Positions 12,665 to 24,100 of a stretch of 64,000 nucleotides of DNA are shown here, one piece after another (position 1 is the stretch's first letter; each line of letters starts with the position of its first letter). This DNA comes from Agaricus subrufescens (lineage: Eukaryota > Basidiomycota > Agaricomycetes > Agaricales > Agaricaceae): contig CM057060.1 in NCBI GenBank assembly GCA_029945375.1, positions 3,038,001 to 3,102,000 of the forward strand. Direction: 5' to 3'. The notes under the pieces were generated by a model. The model had not been told where the DNA came from, did not search any database, and saw only the letters and a program-made list of their open reading frames with translations. Both the position numbers and the translations under genes were made by a program.

Positions 12665-15637
12665 ATGCAAAAGGTTGAAAAAGTGCCAAGACCCCCAGTT
12701 GAAAGCCCGATTCGCACGAGGCCTGAGTCTCACAAACGTGCAGTAGATCTCCGGGGTTTCTTCAAGGATCAACAGGCTCCTATGACGGCGCGTGTGGACT
12801 ATGCAACTTTCCTCGACACATACCTTACCTGTCCAAAAGCTCTGTTTCCTTCGCGTTCTCCGCTCCCCACGCCTCAGTCTTCACTTCTTTCCTCTGCACC
12901 TACATCTCAAGATGACAACCAGATACCTCTCCCTCAGTCTTCTTCGCCTCTTTCCTCTATACCGCAAGATGGCAATGACCTCTCTCTCTCTGAGTGGATC
13001 TTGGAAGATGTCAAGGAAAATGGCCTGTATGTTGGGAATGCTTGGCGTGGCGTTCCTCCGGGTACCAAAGATCAACTGGAAAAGGATTTTTATGGAGCCG
13101 TAATGTCAATTTTGCAGAGAATTTCGTACCTAACCAGTCAGTGGTGCAACCAAAACGGAATTCAAAACATTTCCGGGAAGTGGATTAATACTCACGGCGA
13201 GTCTCTTCTGTCGTGGTCCAAAGGCAAGATTGAGAAATTGCGGCCAGACTTCATATTTGCTCACAATGACGCGAGCGTTAAGGAGGTGTGATCCACTTTC
13301 TCCATTACATTCTCATACTTAGTTTTAATTTGACTCGTTGCTAGCCAATGTGGTCCCGGACCATTTCTGCCATAGAGTTCAAAAAGGAACATGTCGCGGA
13401 CTCAGAGGTTGACCCTCAGTTGGGCACCTATGTTAGCCACATATTTGCAGAGCAAGTCGACCGTCTGTTTGTGAACGCCGTTACGTGGAGAGGATGGGAG
13501 CTGCAGGTGTACCGGTTCGATCGTAGTGGTGTCGTGTGCCTGGATCAGAAAATTAACATCCACAAGGTTCGATCTAATTCAAACTCTTCGCCCCATATCT
13601 GATTATGAACACTATCCTGATATTTGTAGAATCCTGAAGCTCTTATACAAGTGATTGCAAGTTTTTCGTACCTTTCCCCGACCAATCTCGGCTGGGACCC
13701 GACCTGCAAAATCTGGGATCGTGTGTCAGAAAATCCCCAACCGTCATACAAATTGTCACAAGACATCTTCAAAGGACGCGGCGTCTATGATCTACCCTGG
13801 GTTTTTGAAGTAGGCAACAAAAAATTTGTCGCGATCAAGGCAGTCAATGACAAAAGGAGGCTCTCAATTTGGGGAAGGTCAACGTTTGTAGTCCACGTTG
13901 TTACGCTTCCAGATTGGGAAAGCAAGAACAAGAAGGTGATTCATGTCGCTGTCGTTGCTGGAAGTAGATGAAATGCTGATTGCTGATAGGCCCCGGTCTA
14001 CATTCTCAAACAATGTTGGCAACGGCTTCCGGGTCTGGGACCCAAGCCAAAGACCGCAGAACTGCAAAATGCCGGAATTCTCAGTGATCAGCAAAACCGG
14101 GAGAAGCTGAGCAAGGAATACGACCAGATCGACGAGAAGCCGTTTGAAGCAACAGTCATGTCAAGAGCTGGATGGGACCATCAGATCAAGGCGTCATGCA
14201 TGGTGCAGGTGCATGGGAAGCCAGCAACAACTTTTGATCCTATCCGCAAGAAACACGCGGCTAAGATCCTTAATGGCCCCCTGCAAGAAAAGAAAACAAG
14301 CAGTCATGCAGGCACAAGTCTTGGTGCAACCGGAACGCCAACCGAATCCAGGGCAGCATCTCTGCTGACCGCCGCACCAAATGGAACGGTAGCCACACCA
14401 AAATCATCAGCTAAATCTCAGCTTCCGCAAACGATGCAAAACGTTGAGTCTCATCAGACTCTCGTTGAGAGGAAACTAGTCCGCCTTGTTTTTGACCGAC
14501 CAGGATGGCCACTCCGCCGGTTCATGTCCAAGCGTGAACTCCTGGTGGCCGTGAAAATGATCGTTGAAGGTAATGTGCGTACTTGTGTCTTTGGCCACGC
14601 TCATTGATTCGCTGTCAATAGAACTTGGTGTATTGTACGAGGCGGGTGTCATCCATCGGGACGTCAGCCCTTCGAACTTAATCATTTCGGATGCTGGGAA
14701 ACCGGGAGGCCACATAATCGACTTTGACCACAGCAAGATTGCGTATGAGCGGAGTGAAGTGACGCAACCAGAGGTGTCTGAAAATGTTAAGGTCATGGCA
14801 TCTGACCTTTTAAAGAATGCGTACAGCGCTAGATTTTACGTGTTAGCGTTGGAGATACTATGGATAACTGACGATCGGACTCCGACTCCTCATGATTTTC
14901 AGTGGCCAAAGGTATGGAATACCAGTTAATTTGTTCGTGACAAACGCTTACATCTTCGGCATAGAAAATCAACCCAGTCTTTCTGTTTGGAAATCGTACA
15001 AAGGGAGAGGGATTTTTCACGGTGCGCCTTGATGCTATGATTATCACCCCTACTCTGACTGAATGTCGACCTACAGGGAACTTACCAGTATTTGAGCCCT
15101 CATCTAAAGGATGCACCCTTTCATCATAGCTGTCATGATCTTGATTCGCTTTGGTGGTCAGTCAACGAGATGCCGCTGAGGTTGGCTGGACCGGGAGGGA
15201 AAGAACGAGATTTACAAGGTCCTCTTCAGAATCTTCTGAAGGAGTATTATGATGACGGTCCTGGCAAGAAGTCGTCATTCAGTGCGGCAAAATTCAACGA
15301 CATTATGGCATATTATTCAGATTATTTCAAGGACCTCATACCACTCATGACGAAATGGTATCAATTTGTCAGAATTGCCTGTGAATACGAAGGTTACGAA
15401 CACCATCATCCACACGATATTCTCGCAAAGATGATACAAGAAGCTATTGAAGGGTTAAACCCGGCAACTGAAGAGGCTTATAAGGAGGATGCTGAAAAGG
15501 AGAGAAAGAGACGAGAACAAGACAAGGCTGATATTTCCGAGGCAATTTCTAAACAGATGACAGTAGGTGCATGGAGAAGTCCACCACCCGCCACCGTTCA
15601 TGGCCGTCCTGCAAAAAGGCAGCGGACTTCAGACTAG
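12665..15637 (+). CDS. FunK1-type fungal protein kinase, copy 3
   Basis: Same seven-exon layout as copy 1, with all junctions conserved and no disabling change seen. The start is the ATG in the same context as copies 1 and 4 (MQKVEKVPRP). Kinase features are FVAIKAVND in exon 3, HRDVSPSN in exon 5, DFDHSK, then GTYQYLSPHL and HDLDSLWW in the last exon. The Pro/Ser-rich segment after the N-terminal module is longer than in copy 1. The C-terminal tail ends in a short basic stretch (GRPAKRQRTSD), whereas copy 1 has a longer, different tail. The protein is clearly more diverged from copies 1 and 4 than those are from each other in exons 2-5. Function is inferred from family only. Confidence 0.85.
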
Positions 15638-15826
15638 AACCTTACTTTATCAGCCGGAGTCTGTACTCTAGGTTATACCAAGGTTATACACACACATACT
15701 TTTTCTGTTTCTCGCTTGTCCTGGTGGGACCATATTCGCGGCTACATAGCTTGGATGTGTAACACCTAGAATCAGTCAAATTGTACTTGTGTGGTCCTGC
15801 TACTACGAGGTGGTGACCAAGATCCA
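15638..15826. repeat. FunK1 copy 3 3' flank, cut at a duplication junction
   Basis: Aligns to the 3' flanks of copies 1 and 4 until about 15826. There it switches abruptly to the promoter repeat of copy 4. The switch marks the tandem-duplication breakpoint that placed copy 4 behind copy 3. Confidence 0.7.
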
Positions 15827-16026
15827 TAATGTTTGTATGAGCCTCGTGGGAATCTCTTATTCCTTCGGACCACGTTGCAGACTACTGCCGACGCACCTGC
15901 TGGCCCACAACTTGTACCAACATCGTGTGGTTCATTTTCAGGGTTTTAAATATTTTTATTAAGGTGTCCTCAGCTCGTATAAAATAAAACTCGTCGAGGT
16001 GTGTCGAATCCCATTGTATCCCCACC
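15827..16026 (+). promoter_or_regulatory. FunK1 copy 4 promoter (shortened upstream repeat)
   Basis: Matches the right-hand part of the promoter blocks at 20-328 and 12359-12664. It starts at the GTATGAGCCTCGTGGGAA landmark, so the left part is missing. A TATA-like run (about 15979-15987) and a TCGTCGAGG motif precede the ATG at 16027. Confidence 0.6.
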
Positions 16027-18991
16027 ATGCAAACTGTTGAAAAGGCACACAGACCCTCAACTGAGAGCCCTATCCACTTCAAGCTTGATAATCACAAACG
16101 TGTATCAGATCTCCAGGGATTCCACAAGGATCAACAACCTCCTATGACGACGTATATTGATCCTGTAACTTTCCTTGGCTCATACCTTCCCTGGCCAGAA
16201 GCTCTGTGTGCTACCTATCATATGCCTCAGAACACCAAGCACCAGCTTTCACCTCTTTCCTCTGCGCCCCAGTCTCTACCTATTTTGTCTACACCTCCAT
16301 CTCAGGGTGACAGCCATGGACCTCTCTCTCAGCAAATCCTCAATTCTTTAAAGCGTCGAGCCCTGTATAACGGGGAGGCCTGGGTTGAACTTCCCCAGCC
16401 TACCTCGAATCAAAAGGAAGATTATTTTTATGAAGCCATAGCGCAATTTTTGACGACCATTTCAAACCAAACCCAGGAAAAGTGCAAGGCAAAACAAATC
16501 CAACACATCCCCGGGAGTTGGATTGATACTCACGACACGCCTCTCCAGTCATGGTCCAAGGGCAAGATTGAGGGATTGCAGCCAGACTTTATATTCACTC
16601 ACGCTGATGCAAGCGGCAAGACGGTGCGATTCAGACTCTAAATTACGTTCGCATACTCAGTCCTAACTTTACTCATCACTAGCCGATCTGGTCCCGGACC
16701 ATTTCTGTCTTGGAGTTCAAGAAGGAACCTGTCTCGGACTCAGAAATTGATGCTCAGTTGGCCAATTATGTGAGCCACATATTTGCAGAGCAAGTCGACC
16801 GTCTGTTTGTGAATGCCGTTACATGGAGAGGATGGGAGGTGCAGGTACACCGGTTCGATCGTAGTGGTGTCGTGTGCCTGAATCAGAAAATTGACATCCA
16901 CAAGGTCCGATCTTATTCAAACTTTCCGCTTAGTATCTGATTATGAGGATCTTCGAAATATTTCCAGAACCCTGAAGCGTTCATACAAGTGATTGCAAGT
17001 TTTTCGTACCTTTCCCCGACCGATCTCGGCTGGGATCCGACCTGCAAAATCTGGGATCGTGTAACGGAAAGAGCCCGACCTTCATATGAATTATCACAAA
17101 ACATCTTCAGAGAACGCAGCGTTTATGATCTACCCTGGGTTTTTGAAGTAGGCTGTGAAGAGTTCGTTGCGATCAAAGCAGTTAATGACAGGAGAAGACT
17201 CTCAATCTGGGGAAGGTCAACTTTTGTGGTCCATGTGGTCACGCTTCCAGATTGGAAAAGCAAGAACAAGAAGGTGATTCGTGTCGCTTTCGTTGCTGGA
17301 AGTAGATGAAATACTGATCACTGATAGGCTCCGGTCTACATTCTCAAACAATGCTGGCAGCGACTTCCGGGTCTGGGTCCGAAGCCAAAGACCGCAGAAC
17401 TGCAAAATGCCGGAAATCTCGGTGATCAGCCAAACTGGGAGAAGCTCAGCGAGGAATTTGACAAGATTGATGAGAAACCATTCGAAGCAACAGTCATGTC
17501 AAGGGCCAAGTGGGACAATCAGATCAGAGCGTCATCTATGGTGCAGCTACATGGGGAGCGGATAGACGCTTTTAATACCATCCGCAAGGGACGCGCCGAT
17601 AAGATTCTTGACCCCCTGCCCCGCAAAGAAGCAAACAAAAAGAAAAAAACAAATCATGCAGGCACAAGTCGTGGCACAACTGGGACGTCAGCCGGATCCA
17701 GGACAACATCTCTGCTGCCTACCGCATCGAATGGAACGGCAGCCACGTCGAACGCGTCAGCTAAATCTCAGCCTCGGACAACAATGGAAAATGTCGGGTC
17801 TCATAAGGCACTTGTTGAGAGAAGACTAGCCCGCCTTGTTTTTGACAGACCGGGATGGCCACTCCAGCGGTTCATATCCAAGCGTGAACTCCTTCACGCC
17901 CTGAAAATGATTGTTCATGGTAATGATGTCCCTGTGCCTTTGACAACACACAACTGATTCGTTGTTACTAGAACTTGGTTCATTGTACGAAGCGGGTGTG
18001 ATCCATCGGGATGTGAGCCCTGCGAACTTGATCATTTCAGATTCTAAGAAACCGGGAGGCCACATAATTGACTTTGACCACAGCAAGATTGCGTTTGAGC
18101 GAAGTGGAGTGACGCAACCCAAGGAATCTCACGATGTCGAGGACATCGCACTCAACCTCCTACCCAATCAGAAAAAGGCTCTGCATTACGTGACAGCGTT
18201 GAAGCTACTCTGGAACATTCACGGTCGGCCTCCAACCTGTGACGATTTTCATTGGCCTCAGGTATGGAATACCAGCTAATTTGTTCAGGTTCAAAGCCTA
18301 TATTCTCGATATAGGACATCAAACCAGTCTTTCTTTTTGGAACTCACAAAGCTCGAGACGGATTTTTCACGGTGCGCCTTGCAGTAATCATCAAGCCCTA
18401 CTTTGACTGAATGACGACCTATAGGGGACTTATCGGTATCTGAGTCCTCATCTAAAAGATGCACCCTTTCATCATAGCTGTCATGATCTTGATTCACTTT
18501 GGTGGTCAGTGAACGAGATGCCACTGTTGTTGGCAGGACCGGGAGGGAGAGACCGAGACCCAGAAGACATTCCTCACGAGCTCCTAGACCTTTATTATGG
18601 TCGCGGTCCCGACCAGAAAGGGCGACTGGCATCAGATTTGGCAGAATTGGAAGACATCACGGCAAGATATTCAGATTACTTCAAGGACCTCATACCATTC
18701 ATGACGAAATGGTATGACTATGTCCAAATTGCCTGTCGGTACAAAGGTTACGAACACCATCATCCACACCATATTCTCGAGAATATCATAGATGAAGCTA
18801 TCAATGGATTAAACCCGGAAACCGAAGATGCTTATAAGGATGACGCCGAAAAAGAGAAAAAGAGACGGGAACAAGACAAGGCTGATATTTCCGAGGCAAT
18901 TTCCAAACAGATGACAGTAGGTGCATGGAGAACTCCACCACCTGCCACTGTTCATGACCGCCCTGCAAAAAGGCGGTGGACTTCAGACTAG
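16027..18991 (+). CDS. FunK1-type fungal protein kinase, copy 4
   Basis: Seven-exon kinase gene of the same layout as copy 1. The ATG is at 16027 (MQTVEKAHRP) and the stop at 18989-18991. Features visible are FVAIKAVND, HRDVSPAN, DFDHSK, GTYRYLSPHL and HDLDSLWW, a Ser/Thr-rich insert before the C-lobe, and a basic C-terminus (RPAKRRWTSD). From about 16740 to 18130 the DNA is nearly identical to copy 1 (about 1045-2435), introns included. The first exon and the last two exons differ at many sites. That mosaic pattern indicates gene conversion or a partial recent replacement. No disabling mutation was seen. Confidence 0.85.
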
Positions 18992-19254
18992 GACCTTACT
19001 CTAGGTATCCACGGACATACTTTTTCTGTTTCTCGCTTGTCCTGGTGGAGCCGTATTTACGGCTACATAGCCTGCATGTGTAACACCTAGAACTGGTCAA
19101 ATCGTACTTGTGTGATGCTGCTACTACAAGGTGGTGACAAAGACCCAGTGTTGGTGCAAAGATATAAACAATGCAAGAATGATACGATTCATAAAGTACG
19201 GGAAGCTGGGCGGGACTGGTGACTCCCTCGACTGACAAGTTGACACATCACCTA
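18992..19254. repeat. FunK1 copy 4 3' flank
   Basis: Non-coding, homologous to 3358-3594, and like it continuing directly into an NTH1 relic. Confidence 0.65.
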
Positions 19255-19655
19255 ACGCAAGTGTCGCCAGGATTATGTCTCCTCCTTGAGTTTTGCTATG
19301 GAAAGGTCCCTGTCCCCCTCCCCCTTGGGTATAGGTTCAATCCGAATCAAAGCCTCCCGGTTGGTGCACGCCGGGTTGGAGAACTTGATGTCTTCCTCTT
19401 CCTCTACCTCCACCGAGGAAGACGGCCTTGTGCTTGGTCAAATTGACGGCCCTCTGCGCATTCGGACATAGTCCCATTTGAGAAAGGTTACTCATATCAC
19501 AATGTGGACCGACAGGGAGGTAAAGTGTATGATAAATATGTCAGACATTGAAGGATTGCGACAACTGTCCAAAATCAACAAGCATATGGTTGATCCCGCG
19601 ATGTAGCTCAGATAGAAGCCAGGACTGGAAGTTTAGCCTAGACGATTACCAGACT
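19255..19655 (-). pseudogene. NTH1 3'-end relic, longer copy
   Basis: Matches the last two exons, the intron between them and the 3' flank of the intact NTH1 gene (46520-47000). The Fe-S loop region and the exon encoding the [19 protein letters not shown] segment are recognisable. Frameshifts and substitutions break it; for example the GFGQ end is lost. The part encoding the catalytic Lys and Asp is absent. It is joined at about 19660 to a THI20 scrap. Confidence 0.75.
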
Positions 19656-19659
19656 TATT

Positions 19660-19727
19660 GAATATGAGTAGAATATTGACACCTAGGTAATGAATGACTC
19701 AGTTTCCATCAGTATCATCGACTCATA
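19660..19727 (+). pseudogene. THI20 exon 4/intron 4 scrap
   Basis: A short stretch matches the end of THI20 exon 4 and the start of the following intron (about 6313-6365), including the ATGAGTAGAAT landmark and the GTAATG donor. It is too short to be functional. Its value is as a marker that THI20 also lay next to this NTH1 copy. Confidence 0.55.
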
Positions 19728-20276
19728 TGGGCTACAGCAAAAGTGCGGAATCTGCACGCGGACGCAGACCGATGCGGGGTCGATGCGGACTCGACAGGGA
19801 AAAATAAGAGGTGAACATGAAACACACGTTGGAAGAAAGGATGATTGAGTATAATAGATGCTGTTATGGGTAGAGATAGTGTAATGATATTGAGATTTTG
19901 AACGCATAAGGTGGATTGTGGGTAAGTTGTGGCAATGCAGATTCAATGTCAAGGCATGGCGTGGCTAGAGGCAAGCTGGTGTGGACCAATGAGGGTCGAT
20001 GCAGGCATCCTGCAGATGCCTGGTGTACTGATGCGAACACTACGCGGACGCCTCCTTCGGGTCTCCTTTGCACAGTAAAACATGAAGCTTATAATGATCA
20101 TAACAATTATTAGGTTATGTCTAGAAGAAAAATCAGCACACTAGATGGGCTACAAAGTACCGTATGGGTATATAGAAGCAGTTTAGTAACATTTGAGGGG
20201 CCTGATGCGGACCCAATGTAGGCTCAACGTGGAAAAGCATCCGCATGGGTGCCTGCATCTTTCTGTGAGCCCAACT
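19728..20276. repeat. Possible small element with imperfect terminal inverted repeats
   Basis: The two ends (about 19728-19795 and 20215-20276) are imperfect inverted repeats sharing TGGGCT, a TGC-rich stretch and GCGGA motifs. The interior repeats GATGCGG-like words. No coding frame was seen and no clear target-site duplication could be assigned. Confidence 0.35.
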
Positions 20277-20340
20277 CATATCATACTATGACCCACAGAA
20301 TATTCAGACAATGCCAGTGCGTCTTAACTTTCTTAGTCTA

Positions 20341-20460
20341 CATCAGCAAAAGGTTTGGCTACTTGAAGCTACTTGAAGCTATTTGAAGGCTACTTGAAAA
20401 TTCTCAAGCAGCCCTCAAGTAGCTTCAAGTAGCTTCAAGTAGCCAAACCTTTTGCTGATG
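20341..20460. repeat. 120-bp palindromic MITE, left copy
   Basis: Near-perfect palindrome: CATCAGCAAAAGGTTTGGCT at the left end is mirrored at the right end. The arms consist of repeats of GCTACTTGAA. TA dinucleotides flank it (20339-20340 and 20461-20462), as for a TA target-site duplication. A second copy of identical length in the same orientation lies at 40099-40218. Confidence 0.8.
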
Positions 20461-20461
20461 T

Positions 20462-20733
20462 ATCTCAATATCTGATCATTATGTCGGAACTTTACAAATA
20501 GCATTATAATGGAAACGTGACTGATGGGCCCTTATAAGACCCTTATTAGCAAATGTGATATCTGTTAATGTATAATAATAATCACAAATGCCATTATAAG
20601 GACGTGACATGATGTTTTATGTCATTTTAATAGGCTGTGTTACTTGATTTCACCCCAATCTGGCAACGTGACCATTATTATGCCTTTTTAGATCAACACG
20701 GAGCGCCAGATGACCCAACCTTTTAATTGCCCT
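20462..20733. other. Left flank of the copia insertion, probably Plavaka-element leader
   Basis: AT-rich and non-coding, with several short CTTATAAT/ATTATAAG-type inverted words. It ends in the GCCCT target duplicated by the copia insertion, so it was originally contiguous with 26732 onward, just upstream of the transposase ATG. No clear terminal repeat of the host transposon was identified. Confidence 0.45.
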
Positions 20734-20987
20734 TGTTGACTGTAGTCGACGTAGACACGTTAGAGACTTCCAGATGATAGAACAACTGTATTACCTGTAG
20801 TCGACGTAGACACGTTAGAGCTACAGGATAAGTTAATACATGTGGTAAAGAGAAGATAAACGGATACGCACACTTCCAGATGATAGAACAACTGGAAGTG
20901 GTGTAAACGACGAACGAATCGAATATACATGAGATCACATGATAGTTCCTACATGTCAGCTGACGTAGTCTTTATGATAGTTCAATA
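20734..20987 (-). repeat. copia 3' LTR
   Basis: 254 bp. It carries internal direct repeats: CTGTAGTCGACGTAGACACG twice and CTTCCAGATGATAGAACAAC twice. In element sense it begins TATTGAAC and ends GTCAACA. It matches 26473-26726 except at one base. Confidence 0.93.
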
Positions 20988-21000
20988 CACCCCCACAAAA
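20988..21000 (-). promoter_or_regulatory. copia polypurine tract
   Basis: In element sense a G-rich run (TGTGGGGGTG) lies immediately inside the 3' LTR, the expected plus-strand priming site. Confidence 0.7.
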
Positions 21001-21121
21001 AGACAAAGTGATGGCATGAGGAAAGGAAATGATAGAAAGCGAATAGAAATAGAAATAATAGAATAGTAATTGGAAAAGAAACAGAAGTGTTGAATTGAAC
21101 AAGGAAAAAGGAGGAACGAAG

Positions 21122-24100
21122 TTAAGAAGGAAGAACACTGACACCAAGAGATTCCCGGTGCTTCTCAAAGATTGGCTGGGGTAAAGGCTTTGTCAAGATA
21201 TCCGCTGGCATCTCCGAAGTAGGCAACCAGGATGTCGATAACTCTTTGCCCATATATTGACGAAGGAAATGATGTCGAACATCAATATGTTTTGTCCGTG
21301 AAGAAATGACTTCCCGGTTTGCAATAGAGATTGCTGCTGAGTTATCGCAGAGGATCGGGTATGGTGATGGAACAGGGATATCGAGGAGAACCAAGAACAT
21401 CCGTAGCCACAATGCTTCTTTAACAGCATGTGTCAACGCATAATACTCCGCTTCCGCTGATGAGAGAGCCACAGACTTCTGTTTAACTGCCGACCAAGAC
21501 ACACAGCATCCTAGGAAAAAGAAACAGAAACCTGCGATGCTCCTTCGATTGTCGACATCAGATGCCCAGTCCGAGTCCGAGAATCCGCAGTGTTGAATAT
21601 AGCCTTGAATAGCTGTAGGAAAATGCTCATCTTTGCGACCAAATAACATCCCCATCTTCCTGGTCCCACCAATGTACCGCAGGACATTCTTGGCCGCTAT
21701 CATATGTTTGCGAGTCGGGTTAGCATTGTGCTGACCAAGTGCCATACACACGTATGCGATGTCGGGTCGGGTACAAAGGGCAAGATATAAAAGACTTCCC
21801 ACCAAACTTTGATACGTATGTTTCAACTCGTCATCAGGTATTGATGGTAAGGCACCGGGAGGAGGCTCCTTCATCTCGGATAATTGAGATTTAATTGGAA
21901 TCCCGAGAGGAGGGGCATCAGTCATACAATAACTGTCCAGTAGATCTCCCATGAAGGCTTCCTGTGAGAGATAAATGACTCGTTTAGGACGATCACGTAT
22001 GATTCTGCAGCCAAGGTACAACTGAGCGGGTCCCAAGTCAATAATGGTGAGCCGCTTCTGAAGCTGAGCCAGAAACCAAGAGTATAACTCCCGATTTGTG
22101 GATGCTGTCAGTCCATCGTCAACATGAATCGGCACCAAAAGCTGAAGGCGACCAGAACGTGGCATTGGAATAGAGGGATCAGGAGGCGAGTCCCATATAC
22201 CATAGAAAAAGGCATGGTCAACCTCGCTACGCTTCATACCTATGCCCTCCATGACTGTAAGGACAAGTTGGTAGAACTCGTAGGCAGCTTGTCTGAGTCC
22301 GTAGAGAGCTACATTGAGTTTCAGAACCAAAGCAGGATCTGCCAGAGGATAACCGGGTATCTGTTTGATATAAATATCCTGTTGCAACCGAGCGTGAAGA
22401 AAAGCCGTCTTGCAGTCCCATCCGTAGAGCTCTAAATCGTGAACAGCAGCAACAGACAGGACTATTCGGATACTCGCCATTCGCGCAACAGGTGCGTATG
22501 TCTCCCCATAATCTTCTGGTCGTTGGCTAAAACCCTTCGCCACTAATCTCGCCTTCTCCTCACCCTCTTTCGGCACCCCCATATCATCCAACTTGTAGGC
22601 GTACACCCAACGAACATCTATTGCTTTCCTCCCCTTCGGCAGCTCACACTCATCCCACGCTTTCATCTTCATCAGGCTATTATGTTCCCTATCCATAGCA
22701 TTCTTGAACATGTTCCAATCTCTCCGTTTCTGTGCTTCACAATAACTCTCTGGTGCCTTGGTATAACCGAAAGAAGATGCTACCATGACCATTGGCTTAT
22801 CTAACATCAAATCGGTCAATATGTCGTCACATCCGGCCATCGCGAATTCAGTGAACTCAGCCAAATATCGTTCGTGAACAACATCCTGTAATCCCCCATA
22901 TGCAACAAGAGCCCGAATGACATCCGGTGAGTGAGATGGTCTACTTCCCATGTTGCGGTTTGATCGTCTGACAGCTCGCTCCTTGACTTCATTTAGGAAG
23001 TTCTGATCTTTTGCCGTTCGCACTTGTGTACTAGCACCCCCATCCGACAAGGTCGGAAGAACCAGTGTACGCGGGACACCAAGGCGCCCAGGACGAACCT
23101 CATCAAATACAACATCCGCAGAGAAGGAATAAGCACCAGAAGTAGAACGCACACGCCAGCCGACACGACCCTCCTCGTAGCCAACAAAAATGGCTTCATA
23201 ACGACGTGGACCAGCCTTGGCACGCTTCTCAGGAGGGATCACCGGATAACAAAGGCACCCCCACACCCGAAGATGAGACAGATCTGGCTTAGAGCCAAAA
23301 ATCCGTTCAAATGGAGTCACCCCAGATGGCAAGGTAGAGGTAGGAAGGCGATTGCGGAGGTATTGCATAGTAACGAAGGCATCTCCCCAGAATTGATCAG
23401 GGAGACCAGAAGCGGCCAGGAGAGTCTGGCAGCCATCCTCCAGTGTACGGACGAAACGCTCAGCCTTACCATTCTGATGGTGCGCATAAGGAGCTGTGAC
23501 CTGAACAAGAACACCTGTAGAGCGCAGATGATCCCCGAGCTTGCCACCCACAAATTCCTTAGCACCATCAAGACGAATGGACCGGACAGCAGCAGAACAC
23601 TGCTTGAGAAGGAACGCCTCTACCAGCCGAAAAGATTGGAAAACACCAGTCCGAGAAGGCATGAGGAAGGTGAAACCAAAATTGGAGAAATCATCGAGCA
23701 CAGAGAAAGCGTACAAAGCCTTGGAAGGCGTCTGCACAGGCCAAGGTCCACAGACATCGGCATGAAGCAATTCCCCAATGGCACCAGCACGGTTACCGCG
23801 ATACGGATGGCTCTGTTGAGCACCCTTGCCGATAGTACATGAAGGACATAAGGCGCGAGTGAAAGAACCAACATGTGTCAAACCCTTAGCATAGTCCTTT
23901 GTTAAAGCAGATCGAGTAGCATCGTGTCCCAAATGTCCGAAACGCTGATGCCAGAGGTCTGGTGTCAAAGGGGCTGAAGTCAAAAGGGAAACGTCAAGAC
24001 CAGGAGAAAGGTGACGGAGCGAGTTGACATAGCCACACTTCAACCACGAGAGACCTCCACAAGAGACAACCGGCAAGGCAAAAGTTGAACCATCAGGACG

